From CAWDMC01 sp963803295 (lineage in GTDB: Bacteria > Acidobacteriota > Terriglobia > UBA7540): a stretch of DNA of 64,000 nucleotides. Shown here one piece after another: positions 35,927 through 45,238 of this stretch. Both the position numbers and the translations under genes were made by a program. The stretch's first letter is position 1, and the number at the start of each line of letters is the position of its first letter. The stretch covers positions 1-64,000 of the forward strand of contig CAWDMC010000002.1 in NCBI GenBank assembly GCA_963803295.1. The letters run 5' to 3'. The notes below the pieces were generated by a model. That model had not been told where the DNA came from. It was given only the letters and a program-made list of their open reading frames with translations, and searched no databases.

Positions 35927-37932
35927 ATGGAGCGAACCAAACGCTTTCTATTTGCGCTTGCCCTGGCCGGCCTCAGTACTCTGCCACTCCGTGCCGGGGC
36001 CGAAAGGGCCACGGACGCTGAAATCATAAATAACGTTCGCAGGGTGTCGAAGCCCGCGGTCAGCCAGCCCGGAAGCTTGAAGATCACAACCCATGCACAA
36101 GTTCACGAGGTTGCGCGCCCAATCCAACCTCTTCATCAGGGATCAACCCGGACCAGGAGGTTGCATAAAGCGCAGTTGGCTGACCGGGGTGTCTCCGAGA
36201 GTCCTGGGGGACAGCACCCGAATCGGCGGGCGACGCCAAAGCGAACTTCAACTTCGGACTTAAAAAAGGAAGAAATCGCCCTTCTTAGGGAACACTCACT
36301 CGCCAGCAGGAGCAACTGGCAGCTCAACAACAACAGTTTGAGGCCCAACAACGCCAGATCGGCTTATTGCGGTTCCGCTCTGGAAGAACAGAAGACGCTT
36401 GTTAGAACGGGCAATACAAGGCTCAGAAGCTGGGCCTGAATTAGGTCCGAGTGTGGGCCAAGTGGCCAGTCTCGTTCCGGCCATCCCCAGTGCAGCTCTT
36501 GCGGGTAGTAGTTCCCCGCGCGGCGCCGTGCAGCACTCCCAGGCCGCCCGACCCGGAACCTCAGGAGTCCATGCGATCGTATGTCGAGAGAGTGGACCAG
36601 TTAAGCAAGACGATGAACACGACGGTCAGCAGCCTCGCCGGATTCAAGTTCAGCGGTGATTTTCGCCTGCGCTTCGACGCTGCCGCCCGGTCGAGCAACA
36701 GCGTTCGCTGGACCGTACCAGAACATCCGGGGGAACTATCGCCTGAGATTCAATCTCGACAAGGCGCTGAACGATCAGTTGAGTTTCCATTTTCAGGTGG
36801 GTTCGGGTCCTGGCCAACAACCCCCTAACTTACAACACGGAATTCGGCGGTTTTGCGGCCCGCGGTCCGATCTTCATCGGCGAGGCTTGGGCCAGCTATC
36901 ATCCCAACCCGAACATCGATTTGGTTGGGGGCCGGTTACCTGAACTTTTCGCCGACGACTCGCGATTCCTTTTCAAGGAAGACATTCGCTTTGACGGCTT
37001 TCAGGAGACCTTCAAGATTCCTACGGGGCACAATGCTCTGGGCATCAGTCGCATGGAGCTGCGGGCCGGCCAATATATCCTGACCAATCCCAATGTGCCG
37101 GTGCTGCCGTCGGCCAACGGCCTGCACCGCCGCGCCCGCTCAGGTGATTACATCAGCTGCCGGCGACCATCACCACAGCCAGTAACACCTCCGGCAAGTT
37201 GCGCCTATCTCAACGCAGGCTATTTATCCGGCCAGAAGATGAGGGATGCCGATCTATTCCACCAGGGCTTCGCTTTCTACGCTGATATCAAGCCTGGCTG
37301 GCATCACCAGTTCGCCGGCGACCTGCAGTGGTATCGCAACCAGAACCAGATCGCACTGGCGGCGACGACGGCGGGAGCGCCCGTGGTTGTGGGTGCCGCC
37401 TATACGGTACGAGCCGGGTTCCTGCCGATTCCGGGGACCGGCACGGCCACCACGACGCCAGGCGGAGCGATCTTTACCGCGCCAATTTCCAGATCGCCCA
37501 TCTCAAGTACCGTGTTGGCTACGATGGCTGGAAATTAGGGGATCATGAGATGCCCGCGTATGTCGAGTTCCACGCAGCGCGCAACATGGGCGCAGGCTTC
37601 CTGCGCAATGCCTTCGAGGGCCTGGTGAACTTCGGTGAGACGCGAAAGGCAGGGGACGTGCGGTTGCTTTACATATATGCCGTTAAAGAAGGCAACTCCA
37701 TGATCTCGGAGGTGACCGACGACTATGTGGGAACCAACACCGGGGTCAACATGCGCACCCACGAGATCCGTGTTGACGTGGGCTTAAGCCGGTTTCTCGC
37801 CTGGCAGAACCTGTTTTTCATCCAGAACGAAATCAGCGGCAACGATCCTGCGCCGCCACTTCTTTGTTCCGACTTCCGGCGGGCGCGGCTACCCAGTACC
37901 GCTTCCAAAGCCAATTGCAGTTCAAGTTCTAG
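35927..37932 (+). pseudogene. outer-membrane porin (putative sulfate porin), several frameshifts
   Basis: A signal peptide (MERTKRFLFALALAGLSTLP, then LRAGA) begins the gene. Later frames give an alpha/coiled region, YVERVDQLSKTMN, and beta strands FKFSGDFRLRFDA, GNYRLRFNLDKALNDQLSFH and IDLVGGRLPELFADDSRFL. The end, TQYRFQSQLQFKF at 37930-37932, has the aromatic terminus of an outer-membrane barrel. Shifts are needed near 36430-36600, 36700, 36800, 37480 and 37870. The layout suits the Porin_5-type putative porins of about 650 residues. Position before the sulfate-binding protein gene suggests passage of sulfate or similar anions, which is inference. This is the most damaged gene of the sulfate block. 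Confidence 0.65.
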
Positions 37933-37936
37933 CTTG

Positions 37937-37954
37937 GGGGCGCGCAAGCGCCCC
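37937..37954 (+). terminator. hairpin between porin and sulfate-binding protein genes
   Basis: GGGGCGC-gcaa-GCGCCCC, a perfect 7-bp GC stem with a GNRA-like loop, starts five bases after the porin stop and is followed by tccttt. It could be a weak terminator or an mRNA-stabilising structure that sets porin and transporter levels apart. The core also appears at 63694. Confidence 0.45.
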
Positions 37955-38025
37955 TCCTTTGGCTGTGGAAATTCGGCGTCCGGCAGATCTGGTAAGAACA
38001 ATCAAACGAGGAGACTTCATTCCGA

Positions 38026-39052
38026 ATGGCTTCGCTAAAACTCTTCCGGTTTCTCTGCATCGCGTTTCTGGGTTTTGTTGCAGCCGTTTCACCAAGGCTA
38101 GCTGCAACGCAAAACGTTACGATTCTCAACGTCTCTTACGACCCGACCCGTGAGCTGTACAAAGACATCAACAAGGCCTTTGCCGAGCGGTGGAAGGGTA
38201 AAACGGGACAAACGGTAACGATCAACCAGTCGCACGGCGGGTCGGGAAAGCAGGCACGAGCCGTAATCGATGGCTTGCAGGCAGACGTGGTCACCCTGGG
38301 CGCTGGCCTACGATATCGATGAAATTGCCGAACGAGCCGGATTATTGCCCCAGAACTGGCAATCCCGGTTTCCCGACAATAGCTCTCCTTATACTTCGAC
38401 CATCGTGCTTCTGGTGCGAAAGGGGAATGCCAAGAACATCAAGAATTGGGACGATCTGGTGAGGTCCGGAGTGTCAGTCATTACGCCAAATCCTAAAACC
38501 TCGGGCGGCGCGCGTTGGAACTACCTGGCAGCCTGGGGATATGCCCTCCGCAAGAACGGCGGAAACGAGGCCGCCGCCAAGGACTTCGTCAGCCGCCTCT
38601 ATAAGAACGTTCCGGTGTTGGACAGTGGGGCGCGCGGCGCCACCGACACCTTTGTTCAGCGGGGCATAGGCGATGTCTTGATCGCCTGGGAGAACGAGGC
38701 GCTACTGGCCGTGAAGGAATTTGGCGCTGACAAATTCGAAATCGTAGCTCCCTCAGAGAGCATTCTGGCCGAACCACCGGTGAGCTTGGTGGACAAAGTG
38801 GTCGACAAGCGAGGGACGCGGCAGGTGGCACAGGCGTATCTGGAGTTTCTTTATTCTGAGCAGGGGCAGGAGATCGCAGCCCGCAACTACTACCGCCCGC
38901 GTCTCCAGTCAGTGGCCGCCAAGTACGCGCGGCAGTTTCCCAAGCTGAAGCTGTTCACAGTCAATGAGGTCTTTGGCGGCTGGCAAAAAGCTCAAAAAGC
39001 TCATTTTGCCGATGGCGCAATGTTCGACCAAATCTATCAGCCCGGCCAGTGA
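38026..39052 (+). pseudogene. sbp: periplasmic sulfate-binding protein, one frameshift
   Basis: The signal peptide (KLFRFLCIAFLGFVAAVSP, then RLAATQ) leads to TILNVSYDPTRELYKDINKAF, VTINQSHGGSGKQARAVIDG and LQADVVTLG. That is the Sbp/CysP start with the sulfate-contact motif SHGGSGKQ. One extra G near 38298 breaks the frame; the restored text is VTLALAYDIDEIAERAG. The rest is whole (NPKTSGGARWNYLAAWGYAL, GIGDVLIAWENEA) to 39052. It captures sulfate (or thiosulfate) for the CysTWA importer encoded next. Confidence 0.85.
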
Positions 39053-39064
39053 GAGCGGAGAGCG

Positions 39065-39901
39065 ATGATCCTTAACCTCAAGAAACGGTCGGTTTTGCCG
39101 GGTTTTGGCCTGGCACTGGGATGGACCCTGTTCTATCTCTGTCTCATCGTACTCCTTCCCGTTTCGACCATTTTCATTAAGAGTACCTCGTTGACCTGGG
39201 CGCACTTTTGGAACGCCGTCACCTCGCCGCGAGCTCTTGCCTCGTACCGGTTGAGCTTTGGGGCGTCTCTGGCGGCAGCCCTGATCAACGCGGTGTTCGG
39301 CCTGCTGGTCGCCTGGATCCTCGTGCGCTACCGCTTCCCGTTCCGTCGTCTGGTTGACGGCGTGGTCGACCTGCCGTTCGCGCTTCCCACGGCAGTAGCG
39401 GGCATCGTGCTGACCACCCTGTATTCCGAACACGGTTGGGTGGGCAGCCGGCTGGCCAAGTTGGGGATCAAAGTCGCTTACACACCACTCGGAGTGATCG
39501 TCGCTCTCACTTTCATAGGCCTGCCGTTTGTGGTACGCACCATACAACCCGTGCTCGAGGATCTGGATGTCGGGATTGAGGAGGCAGCGCACAGTCTGGG
39601 AGCGAATCTCTGGCAAACTTTTCGCCGTGTCTTGTTGCCAGAGCTCCTGCCGGCATGGGTCACCGGCTCTACGCTGGCTTTCGCGCGAGCCCTCGGCGAG
39701 TACGGCTCAGTGGTCTTCATTGCCGGCAATATGCCGATGCGGACGGAGATCACGCCGTTGCTGATCATGACCAAGCTGGATCAGTTCGACTACGCGGGGG
39801 CCAGCGCCATAGCTCTAGTCTTCCTGGTGGTTTCTTTCAGCATACTGCTGCTTGTTAATGCAATGCAGCGGCGAAGAAGTTCGCTACCCGTATTGGAATA
39901 G
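39065..39901 (+). CDS. cysT: CysT (CysU) sulfate ABC transporter permease
   Basis: A 278-residue inner-membrane permease with about six helices. The EAA loop facing the ATPase reads DLDVGIEEAAHSLGANLWQTFRRVLLPEL. Other family marks are PFALPTAVAGIVLTTLYSEHGWVG and FARALGEYGSVVFIAGN. It follows the binding protein by 12 bases. With CysW it forms the membrane channel for sulfate or thiosulfate. Confidence 0.92.
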   Translation: MILNLKKRSVLPGFGLALGWTLFYLCLIVLLPVSTIFIKSTSLTWAHFWNAVTSPRALASYRLSFGASLAAALINAVFGLLVAWILVRYRFPFRRLVDGVVDLPFALPTAVAGIVLTTLYSEHGWVGSRLAKLGIKVAYTPLGVIVALTFIGLPFVVRTIQPVLEDLDVGIEEAAHSLGANLWQTFRRVLLPELLPAWVTGSTLAFARALGEYGSVVFIAGNMPMRTEITPLLIMTKLDQFDYAGASAIALVFLVVSFSILLLVNAMQRRRSSLPVLE

Positions 39902-39914
39902 GACTACTCGTATT

Positions 39915-40817
39915 ATGGCCACAACTACGTCTTCTCCACTTCTCGAAGCGCCCCGGGTCGCGCCACACGTCCGGACTGATCCCGCCCTGGTCCGTTGGAC
40001 GTTGATTGTGATTGGCGGTCTTTTCCTGGCCCTTTTTCTTTTTCTTCCCTTGGCGGCGGTGTTCGCAAATGCTTTCGAAAAGGGTGTCACAGCCTACTTT
40101 GCTGCTCTCAAGGAGCCTGAGGCGGCTTCCGCCATCCGGCTGACGCTCTTGGCCTCAGCAATTGCCGTGTGTCTCAATGTGGTTTTTGGCATAGCGGCCG
40201 CCTGGCTGATTGCTAAATTCGATTTCGTCGGCAAAAACGTTCTCCTCACTTTGATCGACATTCCTTTCAGCGTTTCGCCGGTTATCTCCGGGATGATCTT
40301 CGTGCTGCTCTTTGGTACACAGGGCTTGTTCGGAACCTGGCTGGCGGCGCACTCCATCAGGATTGTCTTCGCCGTGCCGGGCATTATACTGGCAACCACT
40401 TTTGTGACCTTTCCCTTCGTTGCGCGCGAGCTGATTCCAGTGATGCAGGCGCTGGGCAGCGAAGAAGAGGAGGCGGCCGTCACTCTCGGGGCGCGCGGCT
40501 GGACGATCTTTTTCCGCATTACCCTGCCCAATATCAAGTGGGGTCTTCTCTACGGCATCATTCTCTGCAACGCCAGAGCCATGGGTGAGTTCGGCGCCGT
40601 CTCGGTGGTCTCAGGGCATATCCGGGGTCTAACCAACACTATGCCCTTATACATCGAGATTCTCTACAACGACTACCAATTTGTCCCGGCTTTTGCGATT
40701 GCCTCACTTCTGACCCTGCTGGCTTTGGTCACGTTGTTGGCAAAGAGCCTGGTGGGATGGAAATCCCGGCGTCAGGTATCGACAAAGCTCGACTTGGCCG
40801 CGGAGGAAAGGGTATGA
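39915..40817 (+). CDS. cysW: CysW sulfate ABC transporter permease
   Basis: A 300-residue permease started at ATG 39915 (MATTTSSPLLEAP). Six helices; EAA loop EEEEAAVTLGARGWTIFFRITLPNI; family marks PFSVSPVISGMIFVLLFGTQGLFG and NARAMGEFGAVSVVSGHIRG with the later EILYNDY. It pairs with CysT. The last four bases overlap the cysA start (ATGA), suggesting translational coupling. Confidence 0.92.
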   Translation: MATTTSSPLLEAPRVAPHVRTDPALVRWTLIVIGGLFLALFLFLPLAAVFANAFEKGVTAYFAALKEPEAASAIRLTLLASAIAVCLNVVFGIAAAWLIAKFDFVGKNVLLTLIDIPFSVSPVISGMIFVLLFGTQGLFGTWLAAHSIRIVFAVPGIILATTFVTFPFVARELIPVMQALGSEEEEAAVTLGARGWTIFFRITLPNIKWGLLYGIILCNARAMGEFGAVSVVSGHIRGLTNTMPLYIEILYNDYQFVPAFAIASLLTLLALVTLLAKSLVGWKSRRQVSTKLDLAAEERV

Positions 40818-41884
40818 GTATCGAGGCCCGCAGTATCACCAAGCGATTCGGTGAATTTGTGGCTCTAAAGAACGTCAGTCTGCAAATTCCGGCGGGAGAG
40901 CTGGTAGCGTTGTTGGGGCCTTCCGGTTCAGGTAAGACCACCCTGCTGAGAATCATTGCCGGGCTGGAGCATCCGGATGCCGGATCGGTCTTCTTTGACG
41001 AGGTGGAGACCACCGATCACAGCGTTCAGGAACGTGGGGTGGGCTTTGTCTTCCAGCACTACTCGTTGTTTCGCCATATGACCGTATTCGAGAATGTTGC
41101 CTTTGGCTTGGAGGTGAGGCCCCGCCGCGAGAGGCCGCCTGACGAGCAGATTCGTGCTCGGGTAAATGACCTGCTGAAACTCGTCCAGTTGGACTGGCTC
41201 GCCACGCGGTACCCGTCGCAACTTTCAGGCGGCCAGCGGCAGCGAGTGGCTCTGGCCAGAGCTCTGGCGGTCGAACCCAAGGTATTGTTGCTCGATGAAC
41301 CCTTCGGCGCCCTGGACGCCAAGGTACGGCAGGAACTTCGCCGCTGGCTGCGCCGGCTGCACGACGAACTTCACGTCACCAGCCTATTCGTGACTCACGA
41401 CCAGGAAGAAGCGCTGGAAGTTGCCGACCGCGTGGTAGTGATGAACGAAGGTCGAATCGAGCAGGAGGGTTCGCCCGATGAGGTTTACCATCGACCAGCC
41501 AACAGCTTTGTCTACCACTTTCTCGGCAACTTGAACCTGTTTCACGCCCGCATGGAAGGCGACCAGGCCTACATCGGTGAGCCCGCAAACGGGAAAGGGC
41601 CGAAGCCTGATGGGACTCCAATGGTCTATGTGCGCCCTCACCTGATGAATATCGAGCGCCAGCCCAGCGACCCGAACCACTATCCGGTCTGGGTCAAACA
41701 CATCAACTCGGCCGGGCCCGTGGTAAAGGTCGAGCTGGAGACGAGCCGCGGAGACAGCATACACGCCGAGATTTCGCATGAACGCTATGAGGAACTTCAA
41801 CTCAAGAAGGATGATGCTGTTTTCGTGAGTCCGAAGGACATGAAGATCTTTGGTAATTCCCGGGCAGCGGGAGCAAGTGCGTAG
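40814..41884 (+). CDS. cysA: CysA sulfate/thiosulfate import ATPase
   Basis: A 356-residue ABC ATPase started at ATG 40814. Walker A GPSGSGKTTLL (about 36-46), Q loop FVFQHYSLFRHMTVFENVAFGL, signature LSGGQRQRVALARALAVEP, Walker B VLLLDEPFGALD and the H-loop FVTHDQEEALE. The C-terminal regulatory part (about 240-350) is of the TOBE-like CysA type. It energises the CysTW importer from the cytoplasmic face. Confidence 0.93.
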   Translation: MSIEARSITKRFGEFVALKNVSLQIPAGELVALLGPSGSGKTTLLRIIAGLEHPDAGSVFFDEVETTDHSVQERGVGFVFQHYSLFRHMTVFENVAFGLEVRPRRERPPDEQIRARVNDLLKLVQLDWLATRYPSQLSGGQRQRVALARALAVEPKVLLLDEPFGALDAKVRQELRRWLRRLHDELHVTSLFVTHDQEEALEVADRVVVMNEGRIEQEGSPDEVYHRPANSFVYHFLGNLNLFHARMEGDQAYIGEPANGKGPKPDGTPMVYVRPHLMNIERQPSDPNHYPVWVKHINSAGPVVKVELETSRGDSIHAEISHERYEELQLKKDDAVFVSPKDMKIFGNSRAAGASA

Positions 41885-41904
41885 TGGCCCAATGGAGTGA
41901 AAGC

Positions 41905-42230
41905 ATGACCAGCAGAACGGTTGCAATCGTCGGCGGCGGTTTAAGCGGCACACTCGTGGCCATGCGTCTTCTGGAGTCGGTTAAGCCGCCCCAGATGATG
42001 CGCATCCTCGTCATCGAGCCACGTCCTCAGGTAGGACCGGGCCTCGCCTATTCAACCACTATTCCGGGCACCTGATGAATGTTCGCACCGGCAATCTCGG
42101 CTTGATCGATGAAGACCCGGAGCACTTTGTCAACTGGGGCCATGCGTTCCAGTGCACTCGGCTGTCGAACACGATCCCGCAGCAGATCAAGGATCTGCAT
42201 CGGGCTCTTTTTCGGCATCAGGGTTGCGCG
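41905..42230 (+). pseudogene. truncated FAD/NAD(P)-binding protein
   Basis: ATG 41905 gives TSRTVAIVGGGLSGTLVAMRLL, a dinucleotide-binding GxGxxG start, and VIEPRPQVGPGLAYST. One missing C near 42072 breaks the frame; the restored text is PGHLMNVRTGNLGLIDEDPEHFVNWG, a typical FAD_NAD_bd_9-type sequence. Similarity ends near 42230, after about 110 residues of an expected 450-600, exactly where the convergent phosphatase gene ends. A deletion has removed most of the gene. Confidence 0.65.
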
Positions 42231-43076
42231 TGTGTGCGGAGCAGAGAGAGAATCGGCTCTCGGAGGTATGGTCCGGCGGCGACAAAGCCGGGCAGAAGAG
42301 ATGACTCGTTATTGAACGCAAGGTCGGGACTGGAGAGGCTCCTTACGAATCCGCCCGCCGCCTGGACCAGGGCGGCCCCGGCGGCGACGTCCCACTCGTT
42401 TTTCGGAGTCAACGTCCAAGTGGCATCCGCCAGACCCGCAGCTACTCGGGCCAGCTTGTAAGCGACAGATCCCATCGGTCTGGTCTGGAAAGCCTCGTTC
42501 TCGAAGGGTCGCCATTCGCCACGCCGCACTTCGCTGCGGCTGGCAAGCACCAGGGCTCCATTGAGATCTTTCTTTTGGCCGACTCGGGAAGGCTTGCCGT
42601 TATAGGTGATTCCGTGTTCCACGTGGCCGAGGAAAGTCTCCTCCGTCAGCGGATTCAAGATTCCACCTGCTACAACCCGCCCGTCTTCCACGAAGGCTAC
42701 GGAGACGCACCACTCGGGAATACCGGCTACAAACTCCAGGGTGCCATCAAGAGGATCGACGACCCACACGTGCCGCTTTTCGAGACGCGCAAGATCATCG
42801 ACGGTCTCCTCGGAAAGCCATCCTTCGCCGTCCCGCAACAGGGCTTTCCGGAGAATCGCGATCGGCTGCACGGTCAGCTTCCGTCACCGGCCCGCGGCCA
42901 GCGGACTTCTCATCGGCCCTTACTGGGACCGTAATGAAAGGTGCAATCGCCGCCACTGCAGCTTCGAGTGCGGTTTGGATACGTTCCAGAATTTCAACCG
43001 GATTGTGGCTCAAAGTGATGTAGGGGCGACGCTTGGTGGTCGCCCCTTCGTCCTTCCCATGGGTGATGACAAGCAT
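42218..43076 (-). pseudogene. CysQ-like 3'(2'),5'-bisphosphate nucleotidase (IMPase family), one frameshift
   Basis: Two frames join into an inositol-monophosphatase-fold protein of about 270 residues: ILERIQTALEAAVAAI, GPVTEADRAA, then GWLSEETVDD (first metal-binding Glu), VWVVDPLDGTLEF (the DPLDGT metal motif) and NEWDVAAGAALVQAAGG (the WDxAAG motif). The break is near 42865, just after the EADRA stretch. It would hydrolyse 3'-phosphoadenosine 5'-phosphate, relieving its inhibition of sulfation enzymes. It is followed by the Sat-CysC gene in the same direction (30-base gap upstream), which makes the PAPS that yields this by-product. The exact start is uncertain. Confidence 0.72.
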
Positions 43077-43105
43077 AAGGTCCGTCCTATGAATCGGATT
43101 CCAGA

Positions 43106-44857
43106 TTAGCGGACGATGGACTCGTCTTCGCCATCTCCTCCGCTGATGTACCCCATTTGCTCGAGGTGGAGGAAGATCTCCTGGGCAGCCTCTTCCGGAG
43201 TGATATCCGTTGTGTCGATCGTGACGTCCGCGTCGGTTGGCACTTCGTAAGGATCGGATACGCCCGTGAACTCCTTCACCAGCCCCGCCCTGGCCTTGGC
43301 ATAGAGTCCCTTACGATCGCGCTTCTCGCAAGGCTCCAGGGGAGTCGACAGGTAGACGAGAACAAAGCCCCCGAGCGGACGAATCATCGCGCTCACTTCT
43401 TTGCGGACCGATTCGTAAGGCGCAATCGGAGCGCAAATGGCAATGCCGCCATTCTTAGTGATCTCCGAGGCAACGAAGCCGATACGGCGGATGTTGAGGT
43501 CGCGGTGCTCCTTCGAGAATCCAAGCTCAGACGAGAGTTGTTTGCGCACGATATCGCCGTCAAGCAGGGTCACCGGCCTGCCGCCCATCTCCAGGAACTT
43601 GGTGCGCAGCACGTTGGCGATAGTCGATTTGCCCGACCCTGAAAGTCCGGTGAAGAACACAGTGAATCCCTGGCGCTGACGTGGAGGATAGCTGCGTTGC
43701 AATTCCTCGGCGACATCCGGGAAAGTAAACCAGGCCGGGATTTCCCGTCCTTCATTAAGGCGCCGCCTCAGCTCGGTGCCCGAGATGTTCAGCGTCCGGG
43801 CTCCGGCCGGCACCTCATCTTCGGGCACGTAGCGGTCCTTATCTTCCAGGTAAACCATCATCTGGAAGGGAACCATGGTGACGCCGATCTCATCCTGGTA
43901 TTTGCGCAGCAGTTCCTGAGCGTCGTAAGGCCCGTAGAATGGCTTACCGTCCGCATCGTTGCCGGGTCCGGCATGGTCGCGTCCGACGATAAAGTGACTG
44001 CAGCCATGGTTCTTGCGGATGATCGCGTGCCAGACGGCCTCGCGCGGACCTCCCATGCGCATGGCCAGCGGCAGTAGCGCCAACTTCGCCGTGTCTTTGG
44101 GATAACGGTGCAGCAGCGCTTCATAACAGCGCACGCGGACGTAGTACTCCACGTCGCCGGGCTTGGTCATGCCGACTGACGGGTTAATCAGGAGATTGGC
44201 TTCTACTTTCTTGGCTGCACGCAGAGTGAGTTCCTGGTGCGCGCGATGCATCGGATTGCGGGTCTGAAAGGCAACAACGCGGCGCCAGCCCAGCCGAACG
44301 AACTCGGCGCGGAGCTCGGCAGGAGTAAGCCGCAGCGAGCGGAAGTCGTAATGCGCTGGCGGCTTGGCGCCTTCCAGCCGACCCCCCACGTACCAGGGAT
44401 GGGATTTCTCGAGCAGATAGGCCACTCCGGGATGAGCCTTGCTCGTGGTCCCAAAAACTGCCTCGCCTTCAGCGCGCCGGTCGGGCTGCCAAACGTCATC
44501 CACGTGCATCGCAGCCAGCATGACGCCTTCCGGATCGCGCAGGGCCAGAATCGTGCGACCGGGATCGAGTTTCTTGGCGAAATCCTCGTTGACATCCAAG
44601 GTAATGGGAATCGGCCATAGCGCTCCGTCCGCCAATCGCAAGTTCGCGCAAACACCCTCGTAATCTGGGCGCGACATGAAACCGCGAAGAGGAGAGAAGC
44701 CTCCCGATAACAGCAGTTCGAGATCGCAAAGCTGCCGCGCAGTCAGGTCCCACGATGGCCATTCGCGCGAAGCCGCCTGCAATTCCTGGAGTTGCTCAGG
44801 TGCCGCAAAAAGGTTGACGAGCTTTCCGCCGTGTGGCGGATTAAGATGATCATGCAT
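43106..44857 (-). CDS. bifunctional sulfate adenylyltransferase / APS kinase
   Basis: A 583-residue cytoplasmic enzyme. The N-terminal ATP sulfurylase part (about 1-385) has TRNPMHRAH (199-207) and GRDHAGP (292-298), the two nucleotide-binding motifs. The C-terminal APS kinase (about 396-575) has Walker A GLSGSGKS (404-411), LLDGDIVRKQLS and the lid/substrate segment IAICAPIAPYESVRKEV. Together they turn sulfate plus ATP into APS and then PAPS. The fused sat-cysC order (Sat first) is common in soil bacteria. It is convergent with the sulfate importer genes and upstream of the PAP phosphatase gene, which completes the activation module. Confidence 0.93.
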   Translation of the reverse strand: MHDHLNPPHGGKLVNLFAAPEQLQELQAASREWPSWDLTARQLCDLELLLSGGFSPLRGFMSRPDYEGVCANLRLADGALWPIPITLDVNEDFAKKLDPGRTILALRDPEGVMLAAMHVDDVWQPDRRAEGEAVFGTTSKAHPGVAYLLEKSHPWYVGGRLEGAKPPAHYDFRSLRLTPAELRAEFVRLGWRRVVAFQTRNPMHRAHQELTLRAAKKVEANLLINPSVGMTKPGDVEYYVRVRCYEALLHRYPKDTAKLALLPLAMRMGGPREAVWHAIIRKNHGCSHFIVGRDHAGPGNDADGKPFYGPYDAQELLRKYQDEIGVTMVPFQMMVYLEDKDRYVPEDEVPAGARTLNISGTELRRRLNEGREIPAWFTFPDVAEELQRSYPPRQRQGFTVFFTGLSGSGKSTIANVLRTKFLEMGGRPVTLLDGDIVRKQLSSELGFSKEHRDLNIRRIGFVASEITKNGGIAICAPIAPYESVRKEVSAMIRPLGGFVLVYLSTPLEPCEKRDRKGLYAKARAGLVKEFTGVSDPYEVPTDADVTIDTTDITPEEAAQEIFLHLEQMGYISGGDGEDESIVR

Positions 44858-45176
44858 TCTCTGGTTTTCCCCTTGGTCTTAGCTGGGCCGTTTCCGCTGA
44901 AGCTTGCGCAGACTTACCCTATGCTCCGCTGGTCAAAGGCGGAATCAAAGTGTACGGCCGGAATGGCGAACACCATTAGAATAGCACGACTTCCGGTTTA
45001 CGGCGACCCTTGAGTTACCTGGCAGTCTAAAATCACGCAAGATTCCGCCAAAATCCCGCAGGTTTTCCGCACTCTTTCCGCTGGATACCAAGTCGCAGAT
45101 TCCGGGTTTGAACAGTGGCGCACGAGGCTCCCTTGGACGCCAGCGTTAACAAATGCTGCACACCTGGTGCCCTTCG
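44858..45176. other. intergenic region
   Basis: About 320 bases between the divergent sat-cysC and esterase genes. No gene recognised. It must hold the sat-cysC promoter, but no clear -35/-10 pair on the minus strand was found. Confidence 0.4.
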
Positions 45177-45204
45177 TTGCACTGCGGCAATAAAATGATA
45201 TTCT
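45177..45204 (+). promoter_or_regulatory. possible sigma-70 promoter of the esterase gene
   Basis: TTGCAC (45177-45182), a 16-base spacer and TATTCT (45199-45204), 35 bases before the ATG at 45239. Each box has one or two mismatches to consensus. Confidence 0.4.
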
Positions 45205-45238
45205 CGCTCTGCTCGTTAGGGGCCGGATTGGGGATGCT

